From Budvicia aquatica DSM 5075 = ATCC 35567 (GTDB taxonomy: Bacteria; Pseudomonadota; Gammaproteobacteria; Enterobacterales; Enterobacteriaceae), in contig NZ_ATYS01000049.1 of assembly GCF_000427805.1 (NCBI RefSeq), forward strand, positions 1 to 38,211: 38,211 bases of DNA, written 5' to 3'. Below the pieces are notes generated by a model, which did no database searches, was not told the DNA's origin, and saw nothing but the letters and a program-made list of their open reading frames with translations. The stretch's first letter is position 1. Each line of letters starts with the position of its first letter. The position numbers and the translations under genes were made by a program. Below are positions 17,422 through 27,158 of this stretch, piece by piece.

Positions 17422-18446
17422 TGTCTTACACTGAAAAAGATGTTGTCACCATGGCTCATGGTAGCGGTGGTCAGGCAATGCAGCAGTTAATTGAACAGCT
17501 TTTCTTGCGGGCGTTTTCTAATCCTGCGCTGAATGAGCGTGAAGATCAGGCCCGCATACCGCTGTCTTTACTGACGGCAGTTGGTGACCGGCTAGCCTTC
17601 AGTACTGACAGTTACGTGATTGATCCGATATTTTTCCCCGGCGGTAATATTGGCAAACTGGCGGTATGCGGCACGGTCAATGATGTCGCAGTAAGTGGTG
17701 CGGTTCCTCAGTATCTCTCCTGTGGTTTTATTCTGGAAGAGGGACTGCCGCTGAAGGATTTAGAACAAATTGTCACTGCGATGGCTGAAACGGCGGCGGC
17801 TGCCGGCGTTGAGATCGTTACCGGTGATACCAAAGTGGTCCAGCGTGGGGCCGCCGATAAAGTATTTATTAATACTGCCGGAATCGGGGCTATTCCTTCA
17901 GCCATTCAGTGGGGCGCTCAACATATTCGCCCCGGCGATCGCATTCTAGTCAGCGGGACGTTAGGCGATCATGGTGCAACCATTCTTAACCTGCGTGAAA
18001 ATCTGGGGCTGGAAGCGGATCTCTGTAGCGACTGTGCGGTACTGACGCCTCTGATTGCTCCGCTGCGTGACATTGTTGGTGTGAGGGCTCTGCGGGATGC
18101 TACCCGTGGTGGTGTGACTGCCATTCTGCATGAATTTGCCGCCGCCAGCGGCTGTGGCATGATGATCAACGAAGGCGATCTTCCGGTAAAATCTGCCGTG
18201 AGGGGGGTTTGTGAACTACTGGGCCTGGAGCCGCTTAATTTCGCTAATGAAGGTAAGCTGGTGATTGTTGTTTCGCCGGAGGCGGAACAGGCAACGCTGG
18301 CTGCTTTACGCGCTCATCCGTTAGGCGTTGATGCGGCGGTTATCGGAAACGTAAGTGAAAATCCGCGGGTTCAATTGACCGGCATCTTCGGGGCTTCCCG
18401 GCTGTTAGATTTACCACACAGCGAACCGTTGCCGAGAATTTGCTAA
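17421..18446 (+). CDS. hypE: Carbamoyl dehydratase, cyanide-forming maturation protein
   Basis: HypE receives a carbamoyl group from HypF on its terminal Cys and dehydrates it to the cyanide ligand of the NiFe site. The 341-residue chain starts [23 protein letters not shown], contains the ATP-binding AIR-synthase-like core (DRLAFSTDSYVIDP, DATRGGVTAILHE), and ends in the required PRIC. The start overlaps hypD by one base. hypF, needed for carbamoyl transfer, is not in the window and must lie elsewhere. Confidence 0.97.
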   Translation: MSYTEKDVVTMAHGSGGQAMQQLIEQLFLRAFSNPALNEREDQARIPLSLLTAVGDRLAFSTDSYVIDPIFFPGGNIGKLAVCGTVNDVAVSGAVPQYLSCGFILEEGLPLKDLEQIVTAMAETAAAAGVEIVTGDTKVVQRGAADKVFINTAGIGAIPSAIQWGAQHIRPGDRILVSGTLGDHGATILNLRENLGLEADLCSDCAVLTPLIAPLRDIVGVRALRDATRGGVTAILHEFAAASGCGMMINEGDLPVKSAVRGVCELLGLEPLNFANEGKLVIVVSPEAEQATLAALRAHPLGVDAAVIGNVSENPRVQLTGIFGASRLLDLPHSEPLPRIC

Positions 18447-18479
18447 GCCAACATATTGGCCTATGGCCTTCTAATGATT

Positions 18480-18511
18480 AATAACGCCGGAATATAACTT
18501 CTGGCGTTATT
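18480..18511 (+). terminator. Terminator of the hyb-hyp operon
   Basis: Arms AATAACGCCGGAA and TTCTGGCGTTATT pair over 13 positions with one G-T wobble and a 6-base loop. The hairpin is followed by ATTTTTATG. It lies 33 bases after the hypE stop. Confidence 0.9.
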
Positions 18512-18559
18512 ATTTTTATGCTAAATAAAATGTAATTCATTGTAATAAAATGATTTTTG

Positions 18560-18586
18560 ATATTATGTAATTTAATTACATAATAT
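18560..18586. repeat. 27-bp AT-rich palindrome with TGTAAT cluster
   Basis: Perfect 12-base arms ATATTATGTAAT and ATTACATAATAT are separated by TTA. Two further TGTAAT hexamers stand at 18531 and 18541, ten bases apart, giving four TGTAAT/ATTACA copies in about 50 bp. It may be an operator for an unknown factor of the mannitol locus. Confidence 0.5.
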
Positions 18587-18669
18587 TAGCGATGAAAGAG
18601 TAATTTTATTATTAGCGAGCCAGTTTAAGAGGGGAATAGAGGTGAGTAAGAATTTAAATAACGATTTAT

Positions 18670-18846
18670 TGTGAGTATTATCACAAATCAAAAACAAAGG
18701 TGTGTTTTTGTAATGTGATATAAATCACATAAAACTGTCATTAAGCGCCAGTTCTCACCATATGTATTTTTATTTCAATGAATAATTGTGATGATTATCA
18801 CTGTAAGTGGCCTATTTCTACCCCTCGTATAGTGATGTAAGTCACA
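18670..18846 (+). promoter_or_regulatory. Four CRP-type sites upstream of mtlA
   Basis: Sites are TGTGA-GTATTA-TCACA (18670-18685), TGTGA-TATAAA-TCACA (18714-18729), TGTGA-TGATTA-TCACT (18787-18802) and AGTGA-TGTAAG-TCACA (18831-18846). The first two are perfect, the others 9 of 10. Centres are spaced 44, 73 and 44 bp. E. coli mtlA is likewise known for multiple CRP sites, so catabolite control of mtlADR is well supported. No clear -10 could be fixed downstream. Confidence 0.85.
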
Positions 18847-18915
18847 AATCCCCCCTGTGGTACGCAATAACAAAAACGCATGATAGAGTCGGTTTTGTAC
18901 TCAAACTAAACGATT

Positions 18916-18935
18916 GACGGTTTGGCCGAACCGTC
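18916..18935 (+). promoter_or_regulatory. Hairpin in the mtlA leader
   Basis: Arms GACGGTT and AACCGTC with loop TGGCCG form a 7-bp hairpin about 67 bases upstream of the mtlA start. A second weaker dyad follows (CGCA/TGCG with GTAC/GTAC inside, about 18952-18982). There is no T run, so it is a leader structure rather than a terminator. Its role is unknown. Confidence 0.45.
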
Positions 18936-19001
18936 CCGACCAATGACCATGCGCAGTTGTACTTGTGAATGGTACTTATGCGAACCACAGAGGGGTGTTT
19001 T

Positions 19002-20990
19002 ATGTTATCACCTGACATCAAGATTAAGGTACAAAATTTTGGCCGTTTCCTCAGTAATATGGTGATGCCCAATATTGGCGCATTTATCGCCTGGGGCCTG
19101 ATTACGGCACTGTTTATTCCTACCGGCTGGCTGCCTAATGAAACGTTAGCCAAGCTGGTTGGCCCGATGATTACTTATTTACTGCCATTGCTTATCGGTT
19201 ATACCGGTGGCCGCTTAGTCGGCGGCGAGCGTGGCGGCGTTGTTGGCGCTATTACCACCATGGGCGTTATTATCGGTGCAGATATGCCGATGTTTATGGG
19301 GGCGATGATCGTTGGTCCGTTAGGCGGCTGGGTTATTAAGCATTTCGATCGCTGGGTTGACGGAAAAGTTAAGAGCGGATTTGAGATGTTAGTGAATAAC
19401 TTCTCTGCCGGCATCATCGGTATGCTATTAGCCATTCTGGCGTTTATGGCAATTGGTCCTCTTGTTGAATCGATGTCTAAAATATTAGCCGCCGGGGTTA
19501 ATATTATGGTGCAGAATAATCTGTTACCTCTGACCTCAATATTTGTTGAACCTGCCAAAATTCTGTTTCTTAATAATGCGATAAATCACGGCATTTTCTC
19601 TCCGTTGGGTATTCAGCAGGCGACAGAAACCGGCAAATCCATCTTCTTCTTAATTGAATCAAATCCAGGTCCGGGCTTGGGTATATTACTTGCGTATATG
19701 TTTTTTGGTAAAGGCTCAGCTAAACAGTCAGCATCTGGTGCGAGCATTATTCATTTCTTTGGCGGTATTCACGAAATCTATTTCCCATACGTGTTGATGA
19801 ATCCGCGTTTGATTCTGGCGGTTATCTTAGGTGGTATGACAGGCGTATTGGTAATGAGTCTGTTTAATGCCGGTTTGGTTTCTCCTGCTTCTCCCGGTTC
19901 TATTTTTGCGATTATGTTGATGGCGCCAAAATCGTCCATGCTGGGCATTATCTTGTCAATTATAGCCTCTACCTTAGTCACCTTCTGTGTTGCTGCCGTG
20001 ATGCTTAAAGGCATTCGGGTTGGTGATGAAGAAAAAGAGAGCCTTGATGAAGCCACCCGCAGAATGAAAGGAATGAAGAATCCGAAAAGCCATGTTTCGG
20101 GTGATGAAGAGATGGCCAGCGGTTTAGCAACGGACATCAGCTTGCTGCAACCGGGTAATACAGCACAAAAGCCAATCAGCAAGATTATTGTCGCCTGTGA
20201 CGCCGGTATGGGGTCGAGTGCCATGGGGGCAAGCCTGCTACGTAAAAAAATTAAGGACGCGAAGTTAGATCACATAACGGTAACTAACTGTGCAATCAAT
20301 AGCTTACCAGCAGATGTAGATATTGTTATTACCCATCAGGATTTGACCCAACGGGCAATGAATCACGCTCCTCATGCGGAACATATCTCTTTACGCAACT
20401 TCCTCGATGGTCAGGTATATAGCGACTTAGTGACGCGCCTGTTTGCCACTCAGCATGCGCAGGCGGCTAATGACAGCAAGCTAGTGACGCAGATGCTGGT
20501 TGCGGCTAATGATGACCATTTCGATCCTGAAGAGCAGGAAAAGAACCTGTTTAAGCTGAGTATTGACAATATATTTCTTAACTTACAGGCTGATAACAAA
20601 GAGCAGGCTATTCGTTTTGCCGGTCAGCAACTGGTTAACAGCGGCTATGTTGAGCCGGAATATATTGACGCGATGTTACAGCGGGAGGCGTTAGTATCCA
20701 CCTACCTCGGTCAGTCGATTGCTGTTCCTCATGGAACCGTGGAGGCAAAAGATCGGGTGTTATGCACCGGTATTGTGATTTGCCAGTATCCGCAAGGCGT
20801 TAGTTTTAGCGATGACCCTGAAGACGTAGCCCACTTAATTATTGGCATTGCAGCCCGTAATAATGAACATATTCAGGTGATTAGTCGGATAACAAATTTG
20901 TTAGATGATGAATCGTTGGTTGAACGTTTAATGACAACGCGCGATGTTCAGGAGGCGCTATCACTGCTTTCCGGCGAGCAGGCGGCATAA
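19002..20990 (+). CDS. mtlA: Mannitol-specific PTS enzyme IICBA
   Basis: MtlA imports mannitol and phosphorylates it to mannitol 1-phosphate. The 662-residue chain has an N-terminal membrane IIC domain (about 1-345), the IIB domain with phospho-Cys399 in CDAGMGSSAMGAS, and the IIA domain with phospho-His577 in AVPHGTVEAKDR. The ATG at 19002 has AGGGG six bases upstream; an in-frame ATG at 18969 is unlikely because E. coli MtlA begins at the equivalent of MLSPDIKIKVQ. It is about 25 residues longer than the E. coli protein, mainly in the IIC-IIB and IIB-IIA linkers. First gene of mtlADR, under CRP control. Confidence 0.97.
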   Translation: MLSPDIKIKVQNFGRFLSNMVMPNIGAFIAWGLITALFIPTGWLPNETLAKLVGPMITYLLPLLIGYTGGRLVGGERGGVVGAITTMGVIIGADMPMFMGAMIVGPLGGWVIKHFDRWVDGKVKSGFEMLVNNFSAGIIGMLLAILAFMAIGPLVESMSKILAAGVNIMVQNNLLPLTSIFVEPAKILFLNNAINHGIFSPLGIQQATETGKSIFFLIESNPGPGLGILLAYMFFGKGSAKQSASGASIIHFFGGIHEIYFPYVLMNPRLILAVILGGMTGVLVMSLFNAGLVSPASPGSIFAIMLMAPKSSMLGIILSIIASTLVTFCVAAVMLKGIRVGDEEKESLDEATRRMKGMKNPKSHVSGDEEMASGLATDISLLQPGNTAQKPISKIIVACDAGMGSSAMGASLLRKKIKDAKLDHITVTNCAINSLPADVDIVITHQDLTQRAMNHAPHAEHISLRNFLDGQVYSDLVTRLFATQHAQAANDSKLVTQMLVAANDDHFDPEEQEKNLFKLSIDNIFLNLQADNKEQAIRFAGQQLVNSGYVEPEYIDAMLQREALVSTYLGQSIAVPHGTVEAKDRVLCTGIVICQYPQGVSFSDDPEDVAHLIIGIAARNNEHIQVISRITNLLDDESLVERLMTTRDVQEALSLLSGEQAA

Positions 20991-21006
20991 GTTAAGTTAT
21001 TGCGCT

Positions 21007-21033
21007 AACGGGCCTGATGTTATCGGGCCCGTT
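21007..21033 (+). promoter_or_regulatory. Intercistronic hairpin between mtlA and mtlD
   Basis: Arms AACGGGCC and GGCCCGTT form an 8-bp GC-rich stem with an 11-base loop. No T tract follows, so it more likely protects or processes the mtlA mRNA end, lowering mtlD relative to mtlA, than ends transcription fully. Confidence 0.6.
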
Positions 21034-21089
21034 CCTGCGGGTCATCGCCATTAAGTTTTTTGATTCAACTTTATTTAGAGACTAACATA

Positions 21090-22250
21090 ATGAAAGCAAT
21101 ACATTTTGGTGCAGGTAATATTGGCAGAGGTTTTATCGGTAAGCTATTGGCCGATGCGGATGCAACGCTGACCTTTGCTGATGTTAACCAACCGCTAATC
21201 GATCAGTTGGATCATCAGCAAAGTTATCAGGTTAACGTTGTTGGTGAGAACAGCAAAGTTGAACGTGTTAATAACGTTCGGGCAGTGCATAGTAATAGCC
21301 CGGATGCGGTAAGGCATATTAGTGAAGCCGATGTAATCACCACTGCGGTCGGCCCTCAAATATTGGAAAAAATAGCCAATACTTTGGCGAAGGGATTGAT
21401 CGAGCGTCATGCTCAGGGCAACCAAAGTCCGCTAAATATTATTGCCTGTGAAAACATGGTTCGGGGAACCAGCCAGCTAAAACAGCATGTAATGAGGCTG
21501 ATTCCGCAAAATTTACACTTATGGGTTGAAGAGCACGTTGGATTTGTTGACTCTGCCGTTGATCGTATTGTCCCTCCGGGAGACGCTGCTAACGATGATC
21601 CTCTGTCTGTAACGGTAGAAACTTTCAGTGAGTGGATTGTTGACGGCACTCAGTTTAAGGGAACCACGCCTGATATTAACGGCATGGAAACTACAACAAA
21701 CTTAATGGCCTATGTAGAGCGTAAGCTATTCACTTTAAATACCGGTCATGCCATTACGGCCTATTTGGGGAAATTAGCGGGTCACCAAACTATCCGTGAT
21801 GCGATTTGCGATCCCCTCGTTCGTCAGGTTGTTAAAGGTGCAATGGAAGAGAGTGGTGCGGTACTAATTCAGCGCTATGGTTTTGATCCGGTTCAGCACG
21901 CTGCTTATATTGAGAAAATTTTAAGCCGCTTTGAAAATCCCTATTTGCGTGATGATGTAGAACGGGTTGGCCGCCAGCCTTTACGCAAACTAAGTGCCGG
22001 CGATCGTTTAATTAAACCGTTGCTAGGGACCCTTGAATTTGGTCTGCCACACAATAATTTAGTCAAAGGTATTGCTGCGGCAATGTGTTATCGTAATCAA
22101 CATGATCCACAAGCGTTAACGTTGGTTTCTTTGTTAGATGAAAAGGGCGTAGAAGGGGCGTTAATGTCCGTGTCTGAGCTAACTGACTCCAACATCGTTG
22201 CCGAGATTGCACAAGCCTATCGTGTAATACAAACATCATTAGCCGCTTAA
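21090..22250 (+). CDS. mtlD: Mannitol-1-phosphate 5-dehydrogenase
   Basis: MtlD oxidises mannitol 1-phosphate to fructose 6-phosphate with NAD. The 386-residue cytoplasmic enzyme starts with the nucleotide-binding motif [20 protein letters not shown]. It has the conserved [29 protein letters not shown] and [16 protein letters not shown] segments (Lys at the catalytic site). The start is set by homology at ATG 21090; an in-frame ATG at 21060 would add ten residues. The ribosome site is weak. It follows mtlA by 99 bases with a hairpin between. Confidence 0.97.
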   Translation: MKAIHFGAGNIGRGFIGKLLADADATLTFADVNQPLIDQLDHQQSYQVNVVGENSKVERVNNVRAVHSNSPDAVRHISEADVITTAVGPQILEKIANTLAKGLIERHAQGNQSPLNIIACENMVRGTSQLKQHVMRLIPQNLHLWVEEHVGFVDSAVDRIVPPGDAANDDPLSVTVETFSEWIVDGTQFKGTTPDINGMETTTNLMAYVERKLFTLNTGHAITAYLGKLAGHQTIRDAICDPLVRQVVKGAMEESGAVLIQRYGFDPVQHAAYIEKILSRFENPYLRDDVERVGRQPLRKLSAGDRLIKPLLGTLEFGLPHNNLVKGIAAAMCYRNQHDPQALTLVSLLDEKGVEGALMSVSELTDSNIVAEIAQAYRVIQTSLAA

Positions 22251-22303
22251 ATATTGCGTTCTGAAAGTTAAAATATCTGCACGCCAACTGCAGAAACATC
22301 AAG

Positions 22304-22335
22304 CCGGGTATCCGTTTGGCGAAAGAGATACCCGG
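22304..22335 (+). promoter_or_regulatory. Intercistronic hairpin between mtlD and mtlR
   Basis: Perfect 9-base arms CCGGGTATC and GATACCCGG are separated by 14 bases, with no T run. The stem ends 24 bases upstream of the mtlR start, which lacks a clear Shine-Dalgarno, so it may lower expression of the regulator relative to the enzymes. Confidence 0.6.
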
Positions 22336-22359
22336 GACATGACATTATTGTAATAAGTG

Positions 22360-22893
22360 ATGACTGAAGATACCCAGAAATTAGAAAACCGGATACTTGA
22401 ACGGCTGAATAAGAAAAAATCTGTGCGCGGTTTTTTATTAACGGTAATTGAGTTGCTGTCAGAAGCTGTGGATATTCTGGTGTTACAAGTATTTCGTAAA
22501 GATGACTATGCCGTTAAATATGCGGTAGAGCCATTACTAGCCGGTACAGGACCTTTAGCGGAACTGCCGGTTCGTTTAAAGCTGATTTATGCTCTGGGCA
22601 TCATTTCACGCGATGAATATGAAGATATTGAATGCCTGATGATATTGAGTGAAAGGCTTGGCCACGACTCTCGTGAATATACCTTTACTTCTGAAGAAGT
22701 ACTGGGCAATTTAAGATTGCTGCATGGAATTGCAACGCTACCCGAAGCGCCGGTATTCAGCTCGGTAGAAGATGGTGCTGATGATGTATTCGTTGATATG
22801 CAGCAGCGTCGTTATCAGCAAATGGTTCACTCTTCACTGGTGCTTTATATCACTGATTTGGTTTCTCAACTGAGGGTTAAGAAGGCGTTTTAG
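22360..22893 (+). CDS. mtlR: Mannitol operon repressor
   Basis: MtlR represses the mannitol operon in enterobacteria without a classical DNA-binding domain. The 177-residue protein contains the family core LVLQVFRKDDYAVKYAVEPLLAG and RLKLIYALGIISRDEYEDIE. It is shorter at the N-terminus than the 195-residue E. coli protein. A GTG at 22357 directly precedes the ATG at 22360 and either could initiate; no good ribosome site is seen for either. Last gene of mtlADR, convergent with atoB. Confidence 0.93.
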   Translation: MTEDTQKLENRILERLNKKKSVRGFLLTVIELLSEAVDILVLQVFRKDDYAVKYAVEPLLAGTGPLAELPVRLKLIYALGIISRDEYEDIECLMILSERLGHDSREYTFTSEEVLGNLRLLHGIATLPEAPVFSSVEDGADDVFVDMQQRRYQQMVHSSLVLYITDLVSQLRVKKAF

Positions 22894-23055
22894 CGTTTTA
22901 CCATGCTATAGCCCATCTGTTTTTTTCCTCCGACCTTTCTATCCCTATTTCCCACAATATTGACGCTATCATCTGCATATTGATGCCGTTTTCTGTTTAT
23001 TAATACCGGGCATTTATACGGCTGAATAAGAAAAGTGACCTAAGTGGAATATGAT

Positions 23056-23085
23056 TAATGCCGGTCCATACAGGCCCCGGCATTA
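23056..23085. terminator. Bidirectional terminator between mtlR and atoB
   Basis: Arms AATGCCGG (23057-23064) and CCGGCATT (23077-23084), plus one T-A pair, enclose an inner CC/GG. The flanks are AT-rich on both sides rather than long T runs. It is centred between the convergent mtlR and atoB genes, closer to atoB. Confidence 0.75.
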
Positions 23086-23112
23086 TTAATATTGAACATG
23101 AAAAGCTATTGA

Positions 23113-24297
23113 TTAGCTCAGGCGTTCAACAATCATTGCCGTACCCTGACCACCACCAATACATAGCGTTGCCAGTCCCAGAGTTTTATCTCTGGCTTGT
23201 AAAGCATGCAGCAGAGTCACCAGAATACGAGCACCGCTGGCACCGATCGGGTGACCTAATGCGATAGCGCCACCGTTAACGTTAACTTTAGCCTGATCAA
23301 AACCAAGGGTTTGGCCTACGGCTAAGAATTGGGCAGCAAAGGCTTCGTTAGCTTCAATCAAATCGATATCAGACAGCGCAAGGCCGGTTTTCTTCAATGC
23401 ATTGAGCGTGGCGGGAACCGGGCCCATTCCCATCAGGGACGGAGCGACGCCGCCGTTAGCGTAGCCTCTGATACGGGCCAGAGGCGTTAATCCTAGCTCT
23501 TTAGCGCGACTTTCAGACGTCACTACCAGCGCTGCCGCGCCATCGTTGATACCTGAAGCGTTACCCGCAGTTACCGTGCCTTCTTTATCAAATGCCGGAC
23601 GTAGTTTAGCCAAGCCTTCTGCCGTTGAGTCTGCTTTCGGGAACTCATCAGTGTCCATAACCAGTTCCCCTTTACGGGTCTTGATGGTTACCGGTACGAT
23701 TTCTTTAGCAAAAGCACCGCTGGTAATTGCGGCTACTGCTTTTTGTTGTGAGGCTAGTGCCAGTTGATCTTGGGCTTCACGGGTGATGCCGTACTCTTTT
23801 GCCACGTTTTCAGCGGTGATACCCATATGATAATCATGGGTTGCACACATCAGGCCGTCTTTTAAAATAACGTCCATCAGCTTGCCGTCGCCTAAGCGGT
23901 AGCCCCAGCGAGCCTTACTATCCATCAGGTAAGGAGCCTGACTCATATTTTCCATACCGCCGGCAACGATAGCGCTGGCGTCACCGGCCAGAATAGCCTG
24001 TGCCGCTAACGCAACGCTTTTTAAACCGGAACCGCATACTTTGTTTACGGTATAGGCGCAAACGCTCTCAGGAATACCACTTTTTAGCAGCGCCTGACGT
24101 GCAGGGTTTTGTCCTAAGCCAGCCTGTAGAACGTTACCAAAAATGACTTCATCAATGGCATCGCCGGCGATGCCTGCGCGGGCCATAGCCTCACGGATAA
24201 CAATCGAACCTAAATCTACAGCGGATACCGAAGCAAGAGCGCCGTTAAAGCTACCAATTGCGGTTCGGGCTGCACTGACAATAACGATATTGTTCAT
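23113..24297 (-). CDS. atoB: Acetyl-CoA acetyltransferase (thiolase)
   Basis: AtoB cleaves acetoacetyl-CoA to two acetyl-CoA, the last step of acetoacetate use. The 394 residues equal the E. coli length. Catalytic residues are visible: Cys88 in [11 protein letters not shown], His in [17 protein letters not shown], and the second Cys in CIGGGQG near the C-terminus. It is the last gene of atoDAEB, 22 bases after atoE. Confidence 0.97.
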   Translation of the reverse strand: MNNIVIVSAARTAIGSFNGALASVSAVDLGSIVIREAMARAGIAGDAIDEVIFGNVLQAGLGQNPARQALLKSGIPESVCAYTVNKVCGSGLKSVALAAQAILAGDASAIVAGGMENMSQAPYLMDSKARWGYRLGDGKLMDVILKDGLMCATHDYHMGITAENVAKEYGITREAQDQLALASQQKAVAAITSGAFAKEIVPVTIKTRKGELVMDTDEFPKADSTAEGLAKLRPAFDKEGTVTAGNASGINDGAAALVVTSESRAKELGLTPLARIRGYANGGVAPSLMGMGPVPATLNALKKTGLALSDIDLIEANEAFAAQFLAVGQTLGFDQAKVNVNGGAIALGHPIGASGARILVTLLHALQARDKTLGLATLCIGGGQGTAMIVERLS

Positions 24298-24319
24298 AAC
24301 TAAATTCCTTATTTCTGCG

Positions 24320-25642
24320 TCAGAATACGGTGAGGCCGATAATAAATATCACGCCGGAGAACAGCAGAGCGGTTACGCAATAGCCCATAATGTCTCGAAC
24401 GCCCAGACCGGCGATCGCCAGAGCAGGCAATGCCCAGAACGGTTGAGCCATGTTCATCCACTGTTCACCATAGGCGATAGCCATGGCCGATTTACCTAAG
24501 TCAGCGCCCAGCGCTTGTGCAGCAGGCATAACGAAAGGACCTTGAATAACCCAGTGACCGCCGCCTGATGGCACAGCAAAGTTGATCAGCGCGGAGCTGA
24601 AGAAGGTCATGATTGGGAAGGTTTCTTTGGTTGCGACGTTAATAAACCACTCGGTGATTAATCCGCCGAGACCGGAATGTTCCATCATCAGTTGGATACC
24701 GGCATAGAACGGGAACTGAACCAAGATACCCGCAGTACTTCTGGCCGCAGCTGAAATAGCGCGCATATAAGCCATTGGCGTTTTATGCAGTAAAATACCG
24801 GCGATCATAAATGCCATGTTGACGGTATTAATCGTGATGTTGAAGCCTTTTTCCCAGAAATACATTCCCAGATAAGCAATACCTAGGGCACCAATAATCA
24901 GTGCGATAATTCTGCTTTCTTCCATTTTTTCGGCAATAGGCGCGTCAGCAGGTAGTTTCTTCTGGAAATCAGGATCTTCTTCTAATAACGATGGGTCAAT
25001 GGTGATGATTTCATGCGGTTTTGGCATCATCATGCGCGTCACGAACGGCATCAGAGCGATCAGGCCGAAGGTGATAAACATGTTATAGCCGGTAAAGATG
25101 GTTTGAGAAACCGGAATCAGACCAATGATATGCTCAACCGGGTTACCCGGGGTTGCTGCCAGCAGTGGCATAGAACCGGATAAACCACCACCCCAAGTTA
25201 AGAAGCCGATGTAAGCACAGGCAATTAACAGAGGATAGTCAGATTTAGGCAAACGGCGGGCAACTTCTTTTGCAAACATGGCGCCAACAACCAGGCCAAA
25301 GCCCCAGTTGATAGCACAGGCCACAGAGCCTAAAAAAGTCACCAGCATAACGCCCTGAGCCGGGGTTTTTGCCACAGAAGCGGTTTGCTTAAGAATGCGT
25401 TTTACCGGTGCAGAGCTGGCCAGTGCATGCCCTGTAACGATAATTAACGCCATTTGCATACCGAATGCTAACAGGTTCCAGAAACCGTTACCCCACATGT
25501 TGACCATTTCTACCGGTCCGTGAGGTGTTAGTACCAGAGCAATCACAAAGGTCAGCATGGTTAACAACATGGCGAAAATTAGCGGGTCGGGTAAATAACG
25601 ACTCACAAATCCGGTTAATACGCGAGAGATGCGACTAATCAT
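24320..25642 (-). CDS. atoE: Short-chain fatty acid transporter
   Basis: AtoE is an inner-membrane permease for short-chain fatty acids such as butyrate and acetoacetate. The 440-residue product has about ten hydrophobic segments and the family stretches [18 protein letters not shown] and [22 protein letters not shown]. It overlaps atoA by four bases (ATGA), so the two are translationally coupled. Confidence 0.95.
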   Translation of the reverse strand: MISRISRVLTGFVSRYLPDPLIFAMLLTMLTFVIALVLTPHGPVEMVNMWGNGFWNLLAFGMQMALIIVTGHALASSAPVKRILKQTASVAKTPAQGVMLVTFLGSVACAINWGFGLVVGAMFAKEVARRLPKSDYPLLIACAYIGFLTWGGGLSGSMPLLAATPGNPVEHIIGLIPVSQTIFTGYNMFITFGLIALMPFVTRMMMPKPHEIITIDPSLLEEDPDFQKKLPADAPIAEKMEESRIIALIIGALGIAYLGMYFWEKGFNITINTVNMAFMIAGILLHKTPMAYMRAISAAARSTAGILVQFPFYAGIQLMMEHSGLGGLITEWFINVATKETFPIMTFFSSALINFAVPSGGGHWVIQGPFVMPAAQALGADLGKSAMAIAYGEQWMNMAQPFWALPALAIAGLGVRDIMGYCVTALLFSGVIFIIGLTVF

Positions 25643-26304
25643 GCAACACCTTCCGCGACCACGATTGGCATCACTTTGAAGTCAGGCGCAACGCTAAATT
25701 CAGCGTCGGTTTTTTCACGAATAGTCTCAAGAGTGACATCAGGCGCATGCTCTTTCAGTACTAACTGACCGTTTTCAAAGCTGAATACGCCCAGTTCAGT
25801 AACAATCATGCTGACTTTGCTTTTTGCAGTTAATGGTAAAGTACAGTGTTTCAGGATCTTCGATGAACCATCTTTTGCACAGTGTTCCATAGCGATAATG
25901 ACTCGCTTGGCACCGGTCACTAAGTCCATTGCGCCGCCCATGCCCGGTACCATTTTACCCGGTACCATCCAGTTAGCCAGATTAGCCTGCTGGTCAACCT
26001 GTAGGCCACCCAATACGCTGGCATCAACGTGACCACCACGAATTAATGCAAAGGAGAATGCGCTGTCAAACATAGCTGCACCCGGTAACATGCCGCAAGG
26101 CTGCCCACCGGCGTTAACCAGATTAGGGTGTGCTTCGGTTACCGGACCGAGTCCCAGAAAGCCATTCTCTGACTGAAGGGTGATATGAATATCTGTCGGT
26201 AAATAGTTGACAACTTGAGTTGGTAAGCCGATACCGAGGTTCACAATGTCACCATCATGAAGTTCAAGGGCTACGCGGCGAGCGATGAGTTCTTTTGCGT
26301 TCAT
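25639..26304 (-). CDS. atoA: Acetate CoA-transferase subunit beta
   Basis: AtoA and AtoD form the acetyl-CoA:acetoacetyl-CoA transferase that activates short-chain fatty acids. The 221-residue beta subunit carries the active-site Glu in QSENGFLGLGP (near residue 46) and the family stretch MVPGMGGAMDLV. It lies two bases after atoD and overlaps atoE by four. Confidence 0.97.
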   Translation of the reverse strand: MNAKELIARRVALELHDGDIVNLGIGLPTQVVNYLPTDIHITLQSENGFLGLGPVTEAHPNLVNAGGQPCGMLPGAAMFDSAFSFALIRGGHVDASVLGGLQVDQQANLANWMVPGKMVPGMGGAMDLVTGAKRVIIAMEHCAKDGSSKILKHCTLPLTAKSKVSMIVTELGVFSFENGQLVLKEHAPDVTLETIREKTDAEFSVAPDFKVMPIVVAEGVA

Positions 26305-26306
26305 GA

Positions 26307-26966
26307 TTAGCTCTCCTTAGGATAAACGATGTGATCAATCAGGGCCGCAGGGGTCATTACTGCATCCGGTGCAATGTGGCCAACTTCAACCAGACTATCT
26401 GGCTCAGCCATAACAAGGTCTGCTGCAAGCGCAATCAGAGGGTTAAAGTTACGCGCTGTCAGTTGGTATGTTAGGTTGCCCTGACGGTCAGACTGGTGAG
26501 CCTGAATCAGTGCCAGATCGGCACGTAGCGGGAGCTCTAAAAGATATTCGGTGCCATCAATAGTGATTTTTTGTTTGCCTTCTTCGACTACGGTACCAAC
26601 GCCGGTTGGGGTTAAGAAACCACCTAAACCAGCACCGCCGCAGCGAATGCGCTCGATTAGCGTACCTTGAGGAACTAGCTCGACATCCAACTCACCGGCA
26701 ATCATCTGACGACCGGTTTCTGGGTTAGTGCCGATATGAGAGGCGATAACTTTTTTCACTCTGCCATTGACGATCAGAGGGCCAATACCGGTATCCACAA
26801 ATGCGGTATCGTTCGCAATAAGAGTTAAATCTTTAACGCCTGAGTTAAGTAATGCCTCAACCAAATTAGGCGGGGTACCTACGCCCATGAAGCCACCAAC
26901 CATGATGGTCATTCCATCACGAAAATGTTCAGCGGCCTGTTGTATGTCTATATGTTTATTTTTCAT
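26307..26966 (-). CDS. atoD: Acetate CoA-transferase subunit alpha
   Basis: Alpha subunit of the CoA-transferase. The 219-residue chain has [20 protein letters not shown] and [17 protein letters not shown], typical of the glycine-rich CoA-transferase I fold. The ATG at 26966 has AAGGAA about seven bases upstream. First gene of atoDAEB, behind the sigma-54 promoter at 27014-27029. Unlike E. coli, an unrelated gene separates it from atoC. Confidence 0.97.
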   Translation of the reverse strand: MKNKHIDIQQAAEHFRDGMTIMVGGFMGVGTPPNLVEALLNSGVKDLTLIANDTAFVDTGIGPLIVNGRVKKVIASHIGTNPETGRQMIAGELDVELVPQGTLIERIRCGGAGLGGFLTPTGVGTVVEEGKQKITIDGTEYLLELPLRADLALIQAHQSDRQGNLTYQLTARNFNPLIALAADLVMAEPDSLVEVGHIAPDAVMTPAALIDHIVYPKES

Positions 26967-27013
26967 AATTATTCCTTTGGTTTGATATCCGAACCCGGAT
27001 TCAACTAAGGAAT

Positions 27014-27029
27014 AGCAATGGTTGTGCCA
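27014..27029 (-). promoter_or_regulatory. Sigma-54 promoter of atoDAEB
   Basis: On the minus strand TGGCAC-AACCA-TTGCT matches the -24/-12 consensus exactly, including GG and GC ten bases apart. The predicted transcript start is near 27003, about 37 bases upstream of atoD. AtoC, an NtrC-type activator with an intact GAFTGA loop, is encoded nearby. A weak IHF-like sequence lies between this promoter and the upstream site, near 27064-27082. Confidence 0.9.
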
Positions 27030-27158
27030 GTTGTGTGCTAATTATCTTTTTGTGCTTATTCGTTGATTAACTAAATGATTAATAATGAAATTTATTTATT
27101 TTAAATCTGTGGGTGGTGAAAGGCGTCATTTTTCGTTTAAAGAAAATTTAGAGAAAGG

